The notes: a model not told the origin generated them from the sequence alone. A stretch of 54,287 bases of DNA from an uncultured Oscillospiraceae bacterium (GCA_900764755.1 CAAFPE010000069.1:1-54287), one strand, 5' to 3'. Shown: positions 24,448 through 33,088, numbered from the stretch's first letter. Numbers and translations: made by a program.

Positions 24448-24730
24448 CGGCGTCCATTTTCGCTCCGCAGTTGGGGCAGTAATTAGTTGCATGGCTCAAC
24501 CCGGATGCGGTAAGCCTATATTCTCCGCAGGCAGAGCAGGTGTACTTTTCGACATCCATGTCAAGGACATCGTTGAACTCTTTTGTAACGATCCACTTCC
24601 CATGCCGCACCGGGGCTACGTCAGCTTTGTGGAGCTCGTTGACCATTCGCAAAACCGCAAAGTAAGCATCTGCGCTCGTCATGTTGCGTAGCTCCTTTTG
24701 TGTCTCCGCATAGGCTTCATATTCCCTCAT
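24440..24730 (-). CDS. Zinc-ribbon phage protein
   Basis: A 96-residue protein: an N-terminal helix (MREYEAYAETQKELRNMTSA), a VRHGKWIV strand, and a C-terminal zinc ribbon CSACGEYRL...NYCPNCGAKM with two CxxC pairs. This is a very common small protein of Clostridia phages; its role is unknown. The start at 24730 follows CAGAGGGTGAC; a longer frame runs through the upstream gene and is rejected. Confidence 0.68.
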   Translation of the reverse strand: MREYEAYAETQKELRNMTSADAYFAVLRMVNELHKADVAPVRHGKWIVTKEFNDVLDMDVEKYTCSACGEYRLTASGLSHATNYCPNCGAKMDADE

Positions 24731-25097
24731 ATCTGTCACCCTCCGCTGGCTGCTGGAGCCACCACGCAATGTCGCTCCCATGCGGGCATTCCCCATCAGC
24801 GAAATCGCACTCACGGAGCCGCATTTTTTGCTCGTTTTCCATGGTGTATTCTTGGGCCGGGCACCCCTTGCAAAACGTCTCCTGAAACAGATCACCCCAC
24901 GGGGTTTCTCTGTTATAGGCAAGCTCTTCGATGAAGCCGGCCAGTTCCTTGTCACTCATGGCCCGGATGCGGTCGGCGTTGGTTGTAAACTCGGGGTCGT
25001 CGTCCAGACCGTAAGTTCCGCGTAATGCCGCGCACGCAGACCCCCGGTAAGTTACCATGCATTTTGCGTAAGCAGGACAATTCTTGCACCCCTTCAT
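24717..25097 (-). CDS. Cys-rich phage hypothetical protein
   Basis: A 126-residue protein with Cys pairs at both ends: MKGCKNCPAYAKCMVTYRGS and CKGCPAQEYT plus CDFADGECPHGSDIAWWLQQ. The WW motif and Cys spacing resemble small structural-zinc proteins found in clostridial phages. Function unknown. Confidence 0.65.
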   Translation of the reverse strand: MKGCKNCPAYAKCMVTYRGSACAALRGTYGLDDDPEFTTNADRIRAMSDKELAGFIEELAYNRETPWGDLFQETFCKGCPAQEYTMENEQKMRLRECDFADGECPHGSDIAWWLQQPAEGDRYEGI

Positions 25098-25543
25098 CCT
25101 TCTGCCTCCCTTTCAAATCGTATCTTCATTTGTGCAGGATATAGGTCTACCTCTGGACGCCTACGCCCAGTCCATCGTAAGCCGCCAGCTTGCCCCACGC
25201 ATTTCCAACCGGCAGCCTTGAGGCTGGCTCCATTCTCGCTGTCCAAGATGTAAGTAATCAGTTTGCGGTAGCCCATCGCCCGCGCCGCCCGCCACGCTGC
25301 GGAATAGAGCATTGAGCAGGCGTTTCTGGTTCCGTCGGTACACAGGCGGTTGACCTCTAAGGTCCATCCGTCATCCAAATGACGCGATACTGGGCGGCCA
25401 ACTATGGCCACACCCACGATTTTCTCTCCATCGGAGCAGCCGATTGAAAACTTGTGTCCAACCACAGGGCCGTGGTGCCGGTGATGCTGTTCCACAAAGG
25501 CGTTTGCCTCACGCAGAGTCATGGGGGTAAGCTCTAAACTCAT
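25094..25543 (-). CDS. XF1762-like (GNAT-fold) phage protein
   Basis: A 149-residue protein matching the XF1762 family: LREANAFVEQHHRHHGPVVG, KFSIGCSDGEKIVGVAIVGR and YRKLITYILDSENGASLKAA. The family has a GNAT acyltransferase-like fold but its substrate is not known. ATG 25543 overlaps the upstream stop. Confidence 0.77.
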   Translation of the reverse strand: MSLELTPMTLREANAFVEQHHRHHGPVVGHKFSIGCSDGEKIVGVAIVGRPVSRHLDDGWTLEVNRLCTDGTRNACSMLYSAAWRAARAMGYRKLITYILDSENGASLKAAGWKCVGQAGGLRWTGRRRPEVDLYPAQMKIRFEREAEG

Positions 25544-26214
25544 CCCTCTGCCTCCCGCAGCGCCGCTTCGGCTTCTTCGCGGGTGAGGAATACGGTTTTG
25601 CTGGGGACACCGTATGTTCCGTGGTTTCCAGTCCAGCATTTGGCCTTGATCTGCAAAACCCCATCTCTGGCAATATGGAACCCGTCACATTCATTCTCTT
25701 CATATCCAGTAATTTTGTTCCATCTGGTCCCGACGGGCATATAAACGGTATCTCCCACCTTGCACGGCAGCACCACGCACCGCCCCTCCTGGTCTGCCTC
25801 CACCAGCTCGCGGATTCTTTTAAGGGGGATTTCTCCGCAGGCGTCTACATAAAGGTCTCTCTGCTTTGCCAGCAGTCCTATCTCCTCCGGCTCCAGGCCC
25901 GTGTCCTCATAGGCTCCAAGCCGGTCCACAACCTCCCCCCACTTTTCGCAGTTGCAATCGCAAATGTCATTGCAATGCTCGCTACACTTGGCGTAATACC
26001 CATCAGATTTTTTGCAATGCAGTTCTGTCAGTCGTTCCACGTCAATCCTCCCACATTCTGGCCCGCTCAGCGTCTCCAGTTCTTTAATTGCCTCCTGGAG
26101 GATCCGGCAGCCATGTACCCCACAGTTGTGCTCGTGCCCGCAGCCCAGGCAGGCCAGAGAGCCAGTCTGCACCTTCAGCCGCCTCAACGCGGCAATCAGT
26201 TCTCTATCATTCAT
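25540..26214 (-). CDS. Phage hypothetical protein with Cys-rich N-terminus
   Basis: A 224-residue protein. It has CLGCGHEHNCGVHGC early, then CSEHCNDICDCNC, then a VDRLGAYEDTGLEPEEI motif seen in many small phage proteins, and a beta-rich C-terminal domain with GDTVYMPVGTRWNKI and EAEAALREAEG. The composite layout is common in Clostridia phages. Function unknown; likely zinc-binding. Confidence 0.66.
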   Translation of the reverse strand: MNDRELIAALRRLKVQTGSLACLGCGHEHNCGVHGCRILQEAIKELETLSGPECGRIDVERLTELHCKKSDGYYAKCSEHCNDICDCNCEKWGEVVDRLGAYEDTGLEPEEIGLLAKQRDLYVDACGEIPLKRIRELVEADQEGRCVVLPCKVGDTVYMPVGTRWNKITGYEENECDGFHIARDGVLQIKAKCWTGNHGTYGVPSKTVFLTREEAEAALREAEG

Positions 26215-26429
26215 TTCGACACATCTCCCTTTTGAAATCTGGTCTTAAAGTCCCCCGGCTCGAACAGCTCGCACCGCGGGAGTTCTGGCCTGCGTATCTC
26301 CGGCGCACGGTGCCCACAGTCGATCACACAGGGCATGGTGTGATAGTCCTTGGACCGCTCCACTGTGCTGCAATATCCGGCCCCCTGCGGCCGCGTCTCG
26401 TCCAGCCATTTGCATCCATGGCAGTTCAT
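26211..26429 (-). CDS. Small Cys-rich phage protein
   Basis: A 72-residue protein, MNCHGCKWLDETRPQGAGYC with further Cys residues in PCVIDCGHRAP and PRCELFEP. It is probably a zinc-binding protein of unknown role. Its ATG overlaps the stop of the 53-residue gene upstream. Confidence 0.6.
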   Translation of the reverse strand: MNCHGCKWLDETRPQGAGYCSTVERSKDYHTMPCVIDCGHRAPEIRRPELPRCELFEPGDFKTRFQKGDVSK

Positions 26430-26587
26430 GGCGTTTTGCCCCCTCCAATCCTCATCTGCTCCGCCCCGGTCTCCCGGATCTCCACCACCCGCGTGTCTCC
26501 GTACCGCTCCAGGCACATGGCCAGGTGCTCCTTCACGCCAATGGTCTGACCAGGCGGGGCGTCTGCCTGGATCACGATGGTCAGCAT
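26426..26587 (-). CDS. 53-residue phage protein
   Basis: A small gene, ATG 26587 to TGA 26426, that overlaps the next start (ATGA). It encodes MLTIVIQADAPPGQTIGVKE, then HLAMCLERYGDTRVVEIRE and a Gly-rich end. The first strand-helix pattern looks like a small alpha/beta fold. It is short enough to be missed by length cut-offs but fits the operon perfectly. Confidence 0.55.
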   Translation of the reverse strand: MLTIVIQADAPPGQTIGVKEHLAMCLERYGDTRVVEIRETGAEQMRIGGGKTP

Positions 26588-26603
26588 TTTTACACCTCAA
26601 TTT

Positions 26604-27197
26604 TTAACATTCATCGAACATGGAAATCTGTTTCTGCTCTCGCTTCTCTCGTTTCATGGATTCCTTTTCTTTCTCTGACTCCAGCTCTTCATTTCGTCTT
26701 TCTTGCAGTTCCGACCATTTTTTTGCCGCCGCCGTCCCGTCAAGGCGCTCTAAAAGCTCCCAGGTATCCGGGTCAAAATTGGCCGGCGCGCGGCCCTCTA
26801 TGGTATTTTTTAGGATCAGATCTTTCCAGTACGCGCTTGCTTGATAGCAGTCGCAGGTGAACAGGGCGTGCTTGCCGTAATAATCTCCGATACCGCTCCA
26901 TCCAAGGAATACCTGTCGCTTGTGCAACGGCCCGCCGGGAAATGTGCAAAATCCAGCATGAAAGCTGTTTGTGAAGGCACAGTATTCGCAAATTCCAAAC
27001 ATCGGGCGAGGCTTGAAGTCCAGGCACTCGCCCTGAACCTTATTGCACTGTGCAATTCCAATGATCCCGCACGGCGATTGTCTGGAAAAAACCTGGGCAA
27101 ACAGTTTGTCCTCCGGTATCTCTATGTTTTCCGCTTCTGGTCGATTGTGTATACAGAATTTGCATCGGGCCAAAAACACATCGTCTGGTATTTTCAC
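26604..27197 (-). CDS. Cys-rich phage hypothetical protein
   Basis: A 197-residue protein with repeated Cys motifs: ARCKFCIHNRPE, CGIIGIAQCNKVQGECLDF, ICEYCAFTNSFHAGFC and FTCDCYQASAYW, ending in a charged Lys/Glu coiled coil. GTG 27197 overlaps the upstream stop (GTGA). It is notably more AT-rich than neighbours, suggesting separate acquisition. No function recognised. Confidence 0.65.
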   Translation of the reverse strand: MKIPDDVFLARCKFCIHNRPEAENIEIPEDKLFAQVFSRQSPCGIIGIAQCNKVQGECLDFKPRPMFGICEYCAFTNSFHAGFCTFPGGPLHKRQVFLGWSGIGDYYGKHALFTCDCYQASAYWKDLILKNTIEGRAPANFDPDTWELLERLDGTAAAKKWSELQERRNEELESEKEKESMKREKREQKQISMFDEC

Positions 27198-27556
27198 TCC
27201 AACACATCCCCCAATCTCCTCGCCCGCCGTTTATACTCCCGCAGCGTACTCTCCGACCGGATCCCAGTCCGCCGCATGATCTCCCTATCAGTCATCCCAG
27301 CCCGCAGACAGTCCGACACCGCCCGGACATCATATTTGGGTTTCTGGCCCCGACCGGCGGAATAGTCCTTCCCGTCACTCACGTACAGGGGGCAGGCAAC
27401 CACATGGTATGAGGCCCCGCAGCCCCGCTTCCAGGTCGGCTCTGCCGTCCACCCAGGCACAGGTTGGAATTTGATCCGCTTGGTCTCCGGGTCCCGCTCA
27501 GACCATGGGCAGTCGCCATAGCATCTTGCGCAGCTCAGGCACAGCGTGTCAGCCAT
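27194..27556 (-). CDS. HTH-containing Cys-rich phage protein
   Basis: A 120-residue protein. The N-terminal half has CLSCARCYGDCPWSE and later GCGASYHVVACPLYVSDGK; the C-terminal half is a helix-turn-helix, VRAVSDCLRAGMTDREIMRR then TGIRSESTLREYKRRARRLG. It may regulate transcription of early or middle genes. The start at 27556 is preferred because the longer frame lies inside the upstream gene. Confidence 0.65.
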   Translation of the reverse strand: MADTLCLSCARCYGDCPWSERDPETKRIKFQPVPGWTAEPTWKRGCGASYHVVACPLYVSDGKDYSAGRGQKPKYDVRAVSDCLRAGMTDREIMRRTGIRSESTLREYKRRARRLGDVLE

Positions 27557-27977
27557 GGGCAGCCTCCCACACGCCGGCCTCTCGGAGCAGCACATTCCAC
27601 TCCTTGGGACTCATTCCCCGGGCCGCAGCCTCCCGCAGCGTTGGCAGCCCACGCTCCCGCAGTTCCTGGTGCCACTCCTCCTGCCAGTCATCCAGTTCCT
27701 TCCGCTTTTTCTCCATAGCCTCTAACAGGCCATCTGGTGCGCTTTTCTCTGCCCCCTTGTCTCTTATGGGAGGGAGATATGCCGCCAGTTCCGAGGGGTC
27801 CGGAAAAAATCGGTTTTCCCGCGCTCTTTGAACCACTGCGCTCCTGACTTGCGCATAGCTCCAGGGCTTCAATATCTCTGCCCAGATTGCCAGCGTCACG
27901 TTGTCACGCGACTTCTTCTTGCCTTGGTAGATCTGTTCCAGCAGGTCAAACGTCCTGCATACGTCCTCTTTTGTCAA
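27549..27977 (-). CDS. G39P-like helicase loader/inhibitor
   Basis: A protein of about 142 residues from a TTG start at 27977 with GAGAGGTG upstream. Residues 1-75 (TKEDVCRTFDLLEQIYQGKK, AIWAEILKPWSYAQVRSAVV, RENRFFPDPSELAAYLPP) match the helical N-terminal domain of SPP1 G39P, which controls loading of the replicative helicase. A charged helical C-terminus follows. It lies next to the replisome organiser and the repeats at 28.1 kb. Confidence 0.68.
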   Translation of the reverse strand: MTKEDVCRTFDLLEQIYQGKKKSRDNVTLAIWAEILKPWSYAQVRSAVVQRARENRFFPDPSELAAYLPPIRDKGAEKSAPDGLLEAMEKKRKELDDWQEEWHQELRERGLPTLREAAARGMSPKEWNVLLREAGVWEAAHG

Positions 27978-28010
27978 ATCGCACCTCTCGTTTTTGGGGC
28001 GGGGGTCCAC

Positions 28011-28192
28011 CTTCCAGTCGCCGCTCCCTGTTCTTCTCTTAGAGCTCTTTCAGCAGCGCGCCCCCCGTTAGAAGTAGATGGTATAGTTTTTTAAGTACTA
28101 TCTTTAGAACTACCTCTCCTATCCCTATACCTCTCCTATCCTATGGGTTATTTGCAGGCCGCAAATGGGCATTTGCATGACGCAGATGGGCG
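28011..28192. other. Intergenic stretch between helicase loader and replisome organiser
   Basis: About 180 bases with no gene seen. It contains the repeat cluster at 28,112-28,191, an AT-rich part (28,078-28,110) and an AGTACT hexamer at 28,094-28,099. The layout of AT-rich DNA beside short tandem repeats fits a replication origin. Confidence 0.45.
28112..28191. repeat. Iteron-like tandem repeats, candidate replication origin
   Basis: Two adjacent arrays: a 17-base unit starting ACCTCTCCTATCC (28,112-28,128 and 28,129-28,144) and a 21-base unit ATTTGC....GC.GATGGGC-like (28,150-28,170 and 28,171-28,191; 18 of 21 identical). They lie directly downstream of the replisome organiser gene. Phage initiators bind such iterons. 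Confidence 0.55.
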
Positions 28193-28630
28193 TTACCCGC
28201 CGTTTTTGGGTATGAAAACCAAACCAACGCTCTCGTCGGCTCCCAAAAGCCAGTACTCGGCTATGACGGACCTTACCCGGCGTTTTTTCAGCGCCGGTGC
28301 AAAGCTGCGCTGGATGCCCCTGCTCGTCAGTACTCCGTGCCCCTCGTACAGCATGCGGTCAAACAAGCCAATACGCAAGCACAGCCCGACGGTATCCTGT
28401 ACCGCCTTTGACCCAACTCCGCCGCCGATCCGTCTTGCAACGCTGGCGGCATCATCGCAGGTCCATGGCAAAAAGTATCCATGCAGCCCGAAGGCCCTTT
28501 GGCAAAGATAGAAATAGATCGTAAACCCGGCCACACCCTGGCCGTCAATCAGCTTGTCTATCTTCGGATCTTCAAATACGTCCGTGGCCCAGCCGGAGAA
28601 CTCAATGCCCTCCTTCGGCCGTCCGGCCAT
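28193..28630 (-). CDS. Replisome organiser, Lin1244/Lin1753-like N-terminal domain
   Basis: A 145-residue protein with the DUF4373 pattern: MAGRPKEGIEFSGWATDVFE, DPKIDKLIDGQGVAGFTIYF, YLCQRAFGLHGYFLPWTCDD and LFDRMLYEGHGVLTSRGIQR. This winged-helix domain starts phage replication initiators. The usual C-terminal half (linker and DnaD-like region) is missing, so this is short for the family; it may be a natural short form or truncated. Confidence 0.7.
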   Translation of the reverse strand: MAGRPKEGIEFSGWATDVFEDPKIDKLIDGQGVAGFTIYFYLCQRAFGLHGYFLPWTCDDAASVARRIGGGVGSKAVQDTVGLCLRIGLFDRMLYEGHGVLTSRGIQRSFAPALKKRRVRSVIAEYWLLGADESVGLVFIPKNGG

Positions 28631-28685
28631 CTCATCACCCGCTTTCTACCGGCGGGGCCAGGACCGCCCCAGCCCCGCCAATTAT

Positions 28686-29402
28686 TCACATCATCACAAC
28701 GACCTTTCCGGCGCTGATCTCGTCGGCCAATTTCTCCTCGAAGTACGCCACGATAGATGCCTTAGCTTGCATCTTCCACATTCCGCCGTCAGCCTCGAAC
28801 AGACCCACGTTGCCGTCCTCGTCCAGACGAAGGATAAACTCGCTCTCCGGCTGCTCCACCTCCAGGAAAGTGCGGTAGGGCCGCATGGATACGCGGGGCT
28901 TGATCTGGACCATGGACTTGAGAGAAATACCCTGGCGGGCCTCCACCTCCTGGCTCACGCCGTTGTCCCGGGTAGTGATACCGTTCTCCTTGTTGATGCG
29001 GGAGAGCAGGTCCAGCAGGTAATCCACACCTTCTCCAGGTATAAACTTGCTCCGCAGCTCAATGATGGCCTCCTCCTGCTCCCGGAAGCCTCCCTGGAAT
29101 CCAGGTACATCGCAGGCCGCCTCATACAGGCTGTCCCGACACATCTCACTGTCATAGGTGGAAAACACAGAGACCTTCCGTGCGCCGTCCACCCGGACGA
29201 ACATAGGCAGGTTGTTGAACACATCCAGCTCGTTCCGCAGCAGCTTCACGATGCTGTCCAGCCCGCTTACGCTGATCTGGCGGGGGCGGTCCACATGAGG
29301 GTCGATACGCACCAGTTCCCGGTCGGAGTAGGTGTCGCCGTGGATGGTGTAAGTCTTGTTGTCCTTGAGGGACACAAGATACTGAGCAAATTCCTTCAAC
29401 AT
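28686..29402 (-). CDS. DUF2303-like phage protein
   Basis: A 238-residue protein. PYRTFLEVEQPESEFILRL and GLFEADGGMWKMQAKASIVA near the C-terminus are the signature of the DUF2303 (YfdQ-like) family; LDSIVKLLRNELDVFNNLPM is typical of its N-terminal half. These proteins occur in phage replication/recombination modules but have no known activity. Confidence 0.75.
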   Translation of the reverse strand: MLKEFAQYLVSLKDNKTYTIHGDTYSDRELVRIDPHVDRPRQISVSGLDSIVKLLRNELDVFNNLPMFVRVDGARKVSVFSTYDSEMCRDSLYEAACDVPGFQGGFREQEEAIIELRSKFIPGEGVDYLLDLLSRINKENGITTRDNGVSQEVEARQGISLKSMVQIKPRVSMRPYRTFLEVEQPESEFILRLDEDGNVGLFEADGGMWKMQAKASIVAYFEEKLADEISAGKVVVMM

Positions 29403-29420
29403 GATGTAGTCTCCTTTCTG

Positions 29421-29798
29421 TTATGCCTGCTTGATATTGGCGAATTTCAGAACTTTGGGCTGGTCCTGCTTTCCGCCGTCCATCCCCAGCTGCCCAGGGA
29501 CCTGGGGCGTCATCTCGGCCACCACCATTTCGCCGGTGCCCGGCTGATTGGTGATATAGAGGCTGGTGGTGATGGGGTCCGTAGGGACCAGTGTGCTCTT
29601 GGCTGTGGTCTGTACAGTGATGGTTCTACGGTCCGCGCTGGGGGTAAGCTCCAACCCCACAGTGATCTTTCTCTTCCCGTTGGGCTTAGTGTTGGGGTCC
29701 AGGATATTGTCAATGACCCTGCCCATCTCATAGTCCACCCGCTCCAGAATGGCGCCCATGGACATCTCCAGGATGCTTTTCTTTTCTAATTCATTCAC
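29421..29798 (-). CDS. Phage replication-module protein, hypothetical
   Basis: A 125-residue protein, NELEKKSILEMSMGAILERV then DYEMGRVIDNILDPNTKP and a beta-rich middle (KRKITVGLELTPSADRRTIT). Close relatives in Firmicute phages are often labelled replication terminator protein, but I see no support for that activity. Start overlaps the upstream MBL gene stop. Confidence 0.65.
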   Translation of the reverse strand: MNELEKKSILEMSMGAILERVDYEMGRVIDNILDPNTKPNGKRKITVGLELTPSADRRTITVQTTAKSTLVPTDPITTSLYITNQPGTGEMVVAEMTPQVPGQLGMDGGKQDQPKVLKFANIKQA

Positions 29799-30514
29799 TT
29801 TACTTCCTCCAATCGCTCACGTGGGCACACCGTGACCTGCACCCGGTCCCCCACCACCTGCTGCACCAGGCGGCGGAACATCCACTCGTTGCCGCAGGCG
29901 TCGGACAGGTGCATCAGGTACACCTCCCGCACCCGGGACTTGTCCAGGCCCGCCAGCCAGGCGCAGGCCCTGGACACGCTCATGTGGGCGTTGGCCACCC
30001 GGCGGCGCACCTTCTCCGGCATCCGCTCCGACCGCTCCAGGGCGGCCTCGTCATAGTTGCACTCAATGGCCACCAGATCCACACCGGGAAACTGATACCC
30101 CAGGTTGACCGTGTCTGTGGCAAAGACCAGCTTGTCCCCATCCGCCTGGCTGCGGATCAGAAAGCCCATAGGCTCCGCCGCATCGTGGAAGGTGGGGAAG
30201 GGGAGCACGTCGAAGCTGCCAAGGGTCACCGCCTCCCGGTCCTCCAGCGTCTCCAGATGTTCGCATCCCAGGGCCTCCGCCGTCCCGCGGCTGGCGTAGA
30301 CCGGCACACCGCTCCGGATCAGCTGCTCATAGCAGCCGGCGTGGTCCTTGTGCTCGTGGGAGATCAGACACCCGGCGATACCGGACACGCCGAAGCCGGT
30401 CAGCTTCTGGAGTTTTTTCCAACTCACTCCGCACTCGATCAGCAGGCAGGTCATTCCGTCCTCCACCAGATAGGCGTTCCCGTGGGAGGAACTGGCCAAT
30501 GGGATCAGCTTCAA
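29795..30514 (-). CDS. MBL-fold nuclease (YycJ-like)
   Basis: A 239-residue metallo-beta-lactamase-fold protein from TTG 30514, nine bases after AAGGGGG and overlapping the DUF669 stop. The metal site is SHEHKDH (His53, His55, Asp57, His58), with later His in FHDAAEPMG and the FATDTVNLG Asp. The N-terminal PLASSSHGNAYLVEDG resembles YycJ, a 5'-3' exonuclease, more than lactamases. It lies beside an SbcC-like ATPase, suggesting DNA end processing. Exonuclease activity is inference. Confidence 0.8.
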   Translation of the reverse strand: MKLIPLASSSHGNAYLVEDGMTCLLIECGVSWKKLQKLTGFGVSGIAGCLISHEHKDHAGCYEQLIRSGVPVYASRGTAEALGCEHLETLEDREAVTLGSFDVLPFPTFHDAAEPMGFLIRSQADGDKLVFATDTVNLGYQFPGVDLVAIECNYDEAALERSERMPEKVRRRVANAHMSVSRACAWLAGLDKSRVREVYLMHLSDACGNEWMFRRLVQQVVGDRVQVTVCPRERLEEVK

Positions 30515-31131
30515 ATGGGACAACCCCCTTCGTCCTTGCAAAGTCCGCTTCGCTCCGCCTGAGCCGGGAAATCCACCGTATCCGTTGGTGTGTGCTCCTT
30601 CTGGTACTGGGAGGACTTCTTGATCTTCTCCTGCACCCACTCCGGCAACGCCTGGAATACCACGTCGTCCCATTGTTCCATGTCCCAGCAGATGGGCGCT
30701 GTGTCCGTCTTTGGGGCCGGCATCCCCTTGGGCAGGGGGATCACGCTGTCCACGTTGGCATACTCCCCGGTGTCGTTGAGCACCACGTTCAGCTGGCAGG
30801 CGCGGCCAACCTGGTCAAATACCTCCAGCTCTCCAAACTGCTCATCGCTGTACTGTACTCCGTTCCAGCTGCTCAGGAACCCCCTCAGGCTGCTCTTTTT
30901 GCCGACGGCGAAGGAGAAGGTACGGGAGAGCTGCCGGGGATTCACCTCTCCATCCACCTCCACCGTCTCCCCGGACAGTTCCCAGATGAACTGTACCTCA
31001 TTGCGGTAGTTTTTGAACTTCTCGCTGTACTGCTCCCCCAGATCCACCACGCCCACGCAGGTGGCAATGTACACCCCCGGCTCCACAGGTGGGAGCTTGG
31101 GCTTCGCCCGGTCCTTAATTTTCATATTCAC
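30511..31131 (-). CDS. DUF669 protein
   Basis: A 206-residue protein with GVYIATCVGVVDLGEQYSEK, VQFIWELSGETVEVDG, SFAVGKKSSLRGFLSSWNG and VNVVLND-type strands, as in DUF669. The family is found in phage replication modules and is suspected to bind single-stranded DNA. It overlaps the ATPase stop by 17 bases. Confidence 0.82.
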   Translation of the reverse strand: MNMKIKDRAKPKLPPVEPGVYIATCVGVVDLGEQYSEKFKNYRNEVQFIWELSGETVEVDGEVNPRQLSRTFSFAVGKKSSLRGFLSSWNGVQYSDEQFGELEVFDQVGRACQLNVVLNDTGEYANVDSVIPLPKGMPAPKTDTAPICWDMEQWDDVVFQALPEWVQEKIKKSSQYQKEHTPTDTVDFPAQAERSGLCKDEGGCPI

Positions 31132-33049
31132 ACCTCAGCTTTTTGTCTCCCGCGCGGACCACCAGGCGAATGGTTTGGCTTCCCACAGGCAGCAGCCCGG
31201 TCACGCTCTCCGCGTTATCAATGAACAGCGGAACCCGCATCCCATAGTGCTCCGACAGCGTCTGGATCACATCCAGGCCGGCGTTCACTCTGGACCCGTT
31301 GTTCATGGACCGGTATGGGACCCCATCCACCGTGGCCTCGCAGCAGTCGGCCAGCCCTCCGTTGACTTGCTCCTGAAACAGTTTCCACCGCACTAGCTGG
31401 AAACAGCCGTTGATCTGATCCTCAATGTACCGCACCTTGCAGCGGCTGAACTCGTCACACAGGAACAGCAGCTTGTCCAGTTCCTCCAGCTGCTGCCCAC
31501 TCTCCTGGGCCTCCTGCCGCAGGGCCTCCATCCGATCTCTGGCATAATCCAGCATGGCCTTTCGGCCCAGATCCCGGCCCAGCCTGTCCAGCTGCTGCTG
31601 GAGCTCCAAAATGCGCCCCTCGATCTCGGTTCGGATCGCGCCGTTCTCCCGGCTCAGACTATCCGCCTGACGGCGGGCCTCCTCCAGGGCGGCGGTCAGC
31701 TCTGCCTCCTGCTGGACAAATCCGGGAAGGTCCTCCACTTCCGCAGGTGCCGGGGCTCTGTACGCCTCCAACTCCGCCCGGAGCCGGGCGATCTCGTTTT
31801 CAGCCCGGACCCCAGCCTCAATGGCGTTCTCCCGGCGGGCCTGCGCCATGGAGCGTTCCTCCTTGGCCCGGTCCGCCTCCTCCACAGCCTCCGTCTGGAC
31901 TCTCTCCTGGTCCACCTCAAATGCCGCCCGGGCGGCCTTTTGGGCCTCCTCCGGCATCCTCTGTCCGCAGGTGGGACATACCGTTTCCTCAAAGATCCGC
32001 TCGGCTGCCTCAGACCATCTGGCCCGGCACTGCTGGATCCGCTCCTCCAGATGCTCCATCAGATCCTTTTCGTTCCGGGCCAGTTGTGTGCAGCGCAGCA
32101 GTTCACGCTCTGCCGCCCGGATCTCCGCCTCCAGCACCGGCCTCCGGTCCTCCACCGGGACGATCTGGCTCTGCCGGTGCAGATGATTCTCATTCCGAAG
32201 CGCGGCCAGCTCGTTCTCAAGCCGGGCCACATCATTCCGCTTGGAGGCCAGCAGGGTGTTGTTCTCCAGCTGGATCAATTCCCCCCGCAGGCTGTCCCGC
32301 CGTGCGGCCACTTGCCCCCGCTCCTCCTCCAGAGCGGTGAAGTCAATCCCCTCCAGCTCTGACACCGTCTTTTTGCACTCGTCCAGACGGGCCGGAACTG
32401 TATCCCTGGCTCCGTTCAGCCCCCGGCGCTTGGCCTGCAGCTTCTTCTTGTAGTCCTCCAGGCTCAGCCGGCCCATGGACTCCATCAGTGCCGCGAAGCG
32501 CGGCTCCCGCTCCATGATCTCCTGGTCGGAGGCCACGCTGCACACCTCGAACAGGGCCTCCCGCCGTTTCCGCCAGTCCAGCCCCTCGCAGAACCAACCC
32601 ACACTGGTCAGCATCCGCCATCGCTCCTCACCGGCCAGCTCGTCCACCTTCGCCTCAAAGGCATACTTCTTCACCGGGACATCGTCCACATAGTACTCGC
32701 TGGTGTTCCCGTCATAGGTGGCGTCCGCGTTCCCGCGCTTCACGCTCCACTTCTCATAGTAGGTCTTGCGCAGCGTCACCGGCTCCCCGTCCGCCCACAG
32801 CGTCGCAGAGACCTCTGTCACCGCCCCATGGTCCGCCACCTCTCCGGCGGCGTCCAATGGCTTGATCTCAAAGCTGCCGTTCCCACGGCTGTCCTTTCCA
32901 AACAGCAGCCAGGTCAGCGCGTCGTATACCGTGGTCTTGCCCGCGGCGTTGTCCCCATAAATGCTGGCGCTGCGCCCATCCAGCGGCAGAGATAACCTCC
33001 CACAGCCCTTAAAATTCTGGATCTCCAGATCCATCAGCTTCAAATCCAT
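31115..33049 (-). CDS. SbcC/Rad50-like ATPase with zinc hook
   Basis: A 644-residue AAA ATPase. Walker A is GDNAAGKT (residues 32-39) after LEIQNFKGCGRLSLPLDG. Two long coiled coils, rich in Glu/Arg/Leu, flank a CPTCGQ zinc hook near residue 360. The C-terminal lobe has SMNNGSRVNAGLDVIQTLSE (signature-like) and VPLFIDNAESVTGL (Walker B and D-loop region). It should tether or process DNA ends. No SbcD-type nuclease is nearby; the MBL protein may be its partner. Confidence 0.87.
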   Translation of the reverse strand: MDLKLMDLEIQNFKGCGRLSLPLDGRSASIYGDNAAGKTTVYDALTWLLFGKDSRGNGSFEIKPLDAAGEVADHGAVTEVSATLWADGEPVTLRKTYYEKWSVKRGNADATYDGNTSEYYVDDVPVKKYAFEAKVDELAGEERWRMLTSVGWFCEGLDWRKRREALFEVCSVASDQEIMEREPRFAALMESMGRLSLEDYKKKLQAKRRGLNGARDTVPARLDECKKTVSELEGIDFTALEEERGQVAARRDSLRGELIQLENNTLLASKRNDVARLENELAALRNENHLHRQSQIVPVEDRRPVLEAEIRAAERELLRCTQLARNEKDLMEHLEERIQQCRARWSEAAERIFEETVCPTCGQRMPEEAQKAARAAFEVDQERVQTEAVEEADRAKEERSMAQARRENAIEAGVRAENEIARLRAELEAYRAPAPAEVEDLPGFVQQEAELTAALEEARRQADSLSRENGAIRTEIEGRILELQQQLDRLGRDLGRKAMLDYARDRMEALRQEAQESGQQLEELDKLLFLCDEFSRCKVRYIEDQINGCFQLVRWKLFQEQVNGGLADCCEATVDGVPYRSMNNGSRVNAGLDVIQTLSEHYGMRVPLFIDNAESVTGLLPVGSQTIRLVVRAGDKKLRCEYEN

Positions 33050-33088
33050 CTTGACGATTCCTTTCTTTCCCCATATAATATGGGTGTC

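Noticed and set aside
28554..29789. A 411-codon plus-strand frame opposite the DUF2303 gene
   Set aside because: Antisense shadow; the minus strand has recognised families, good ribosome binding sites and coupled stops.
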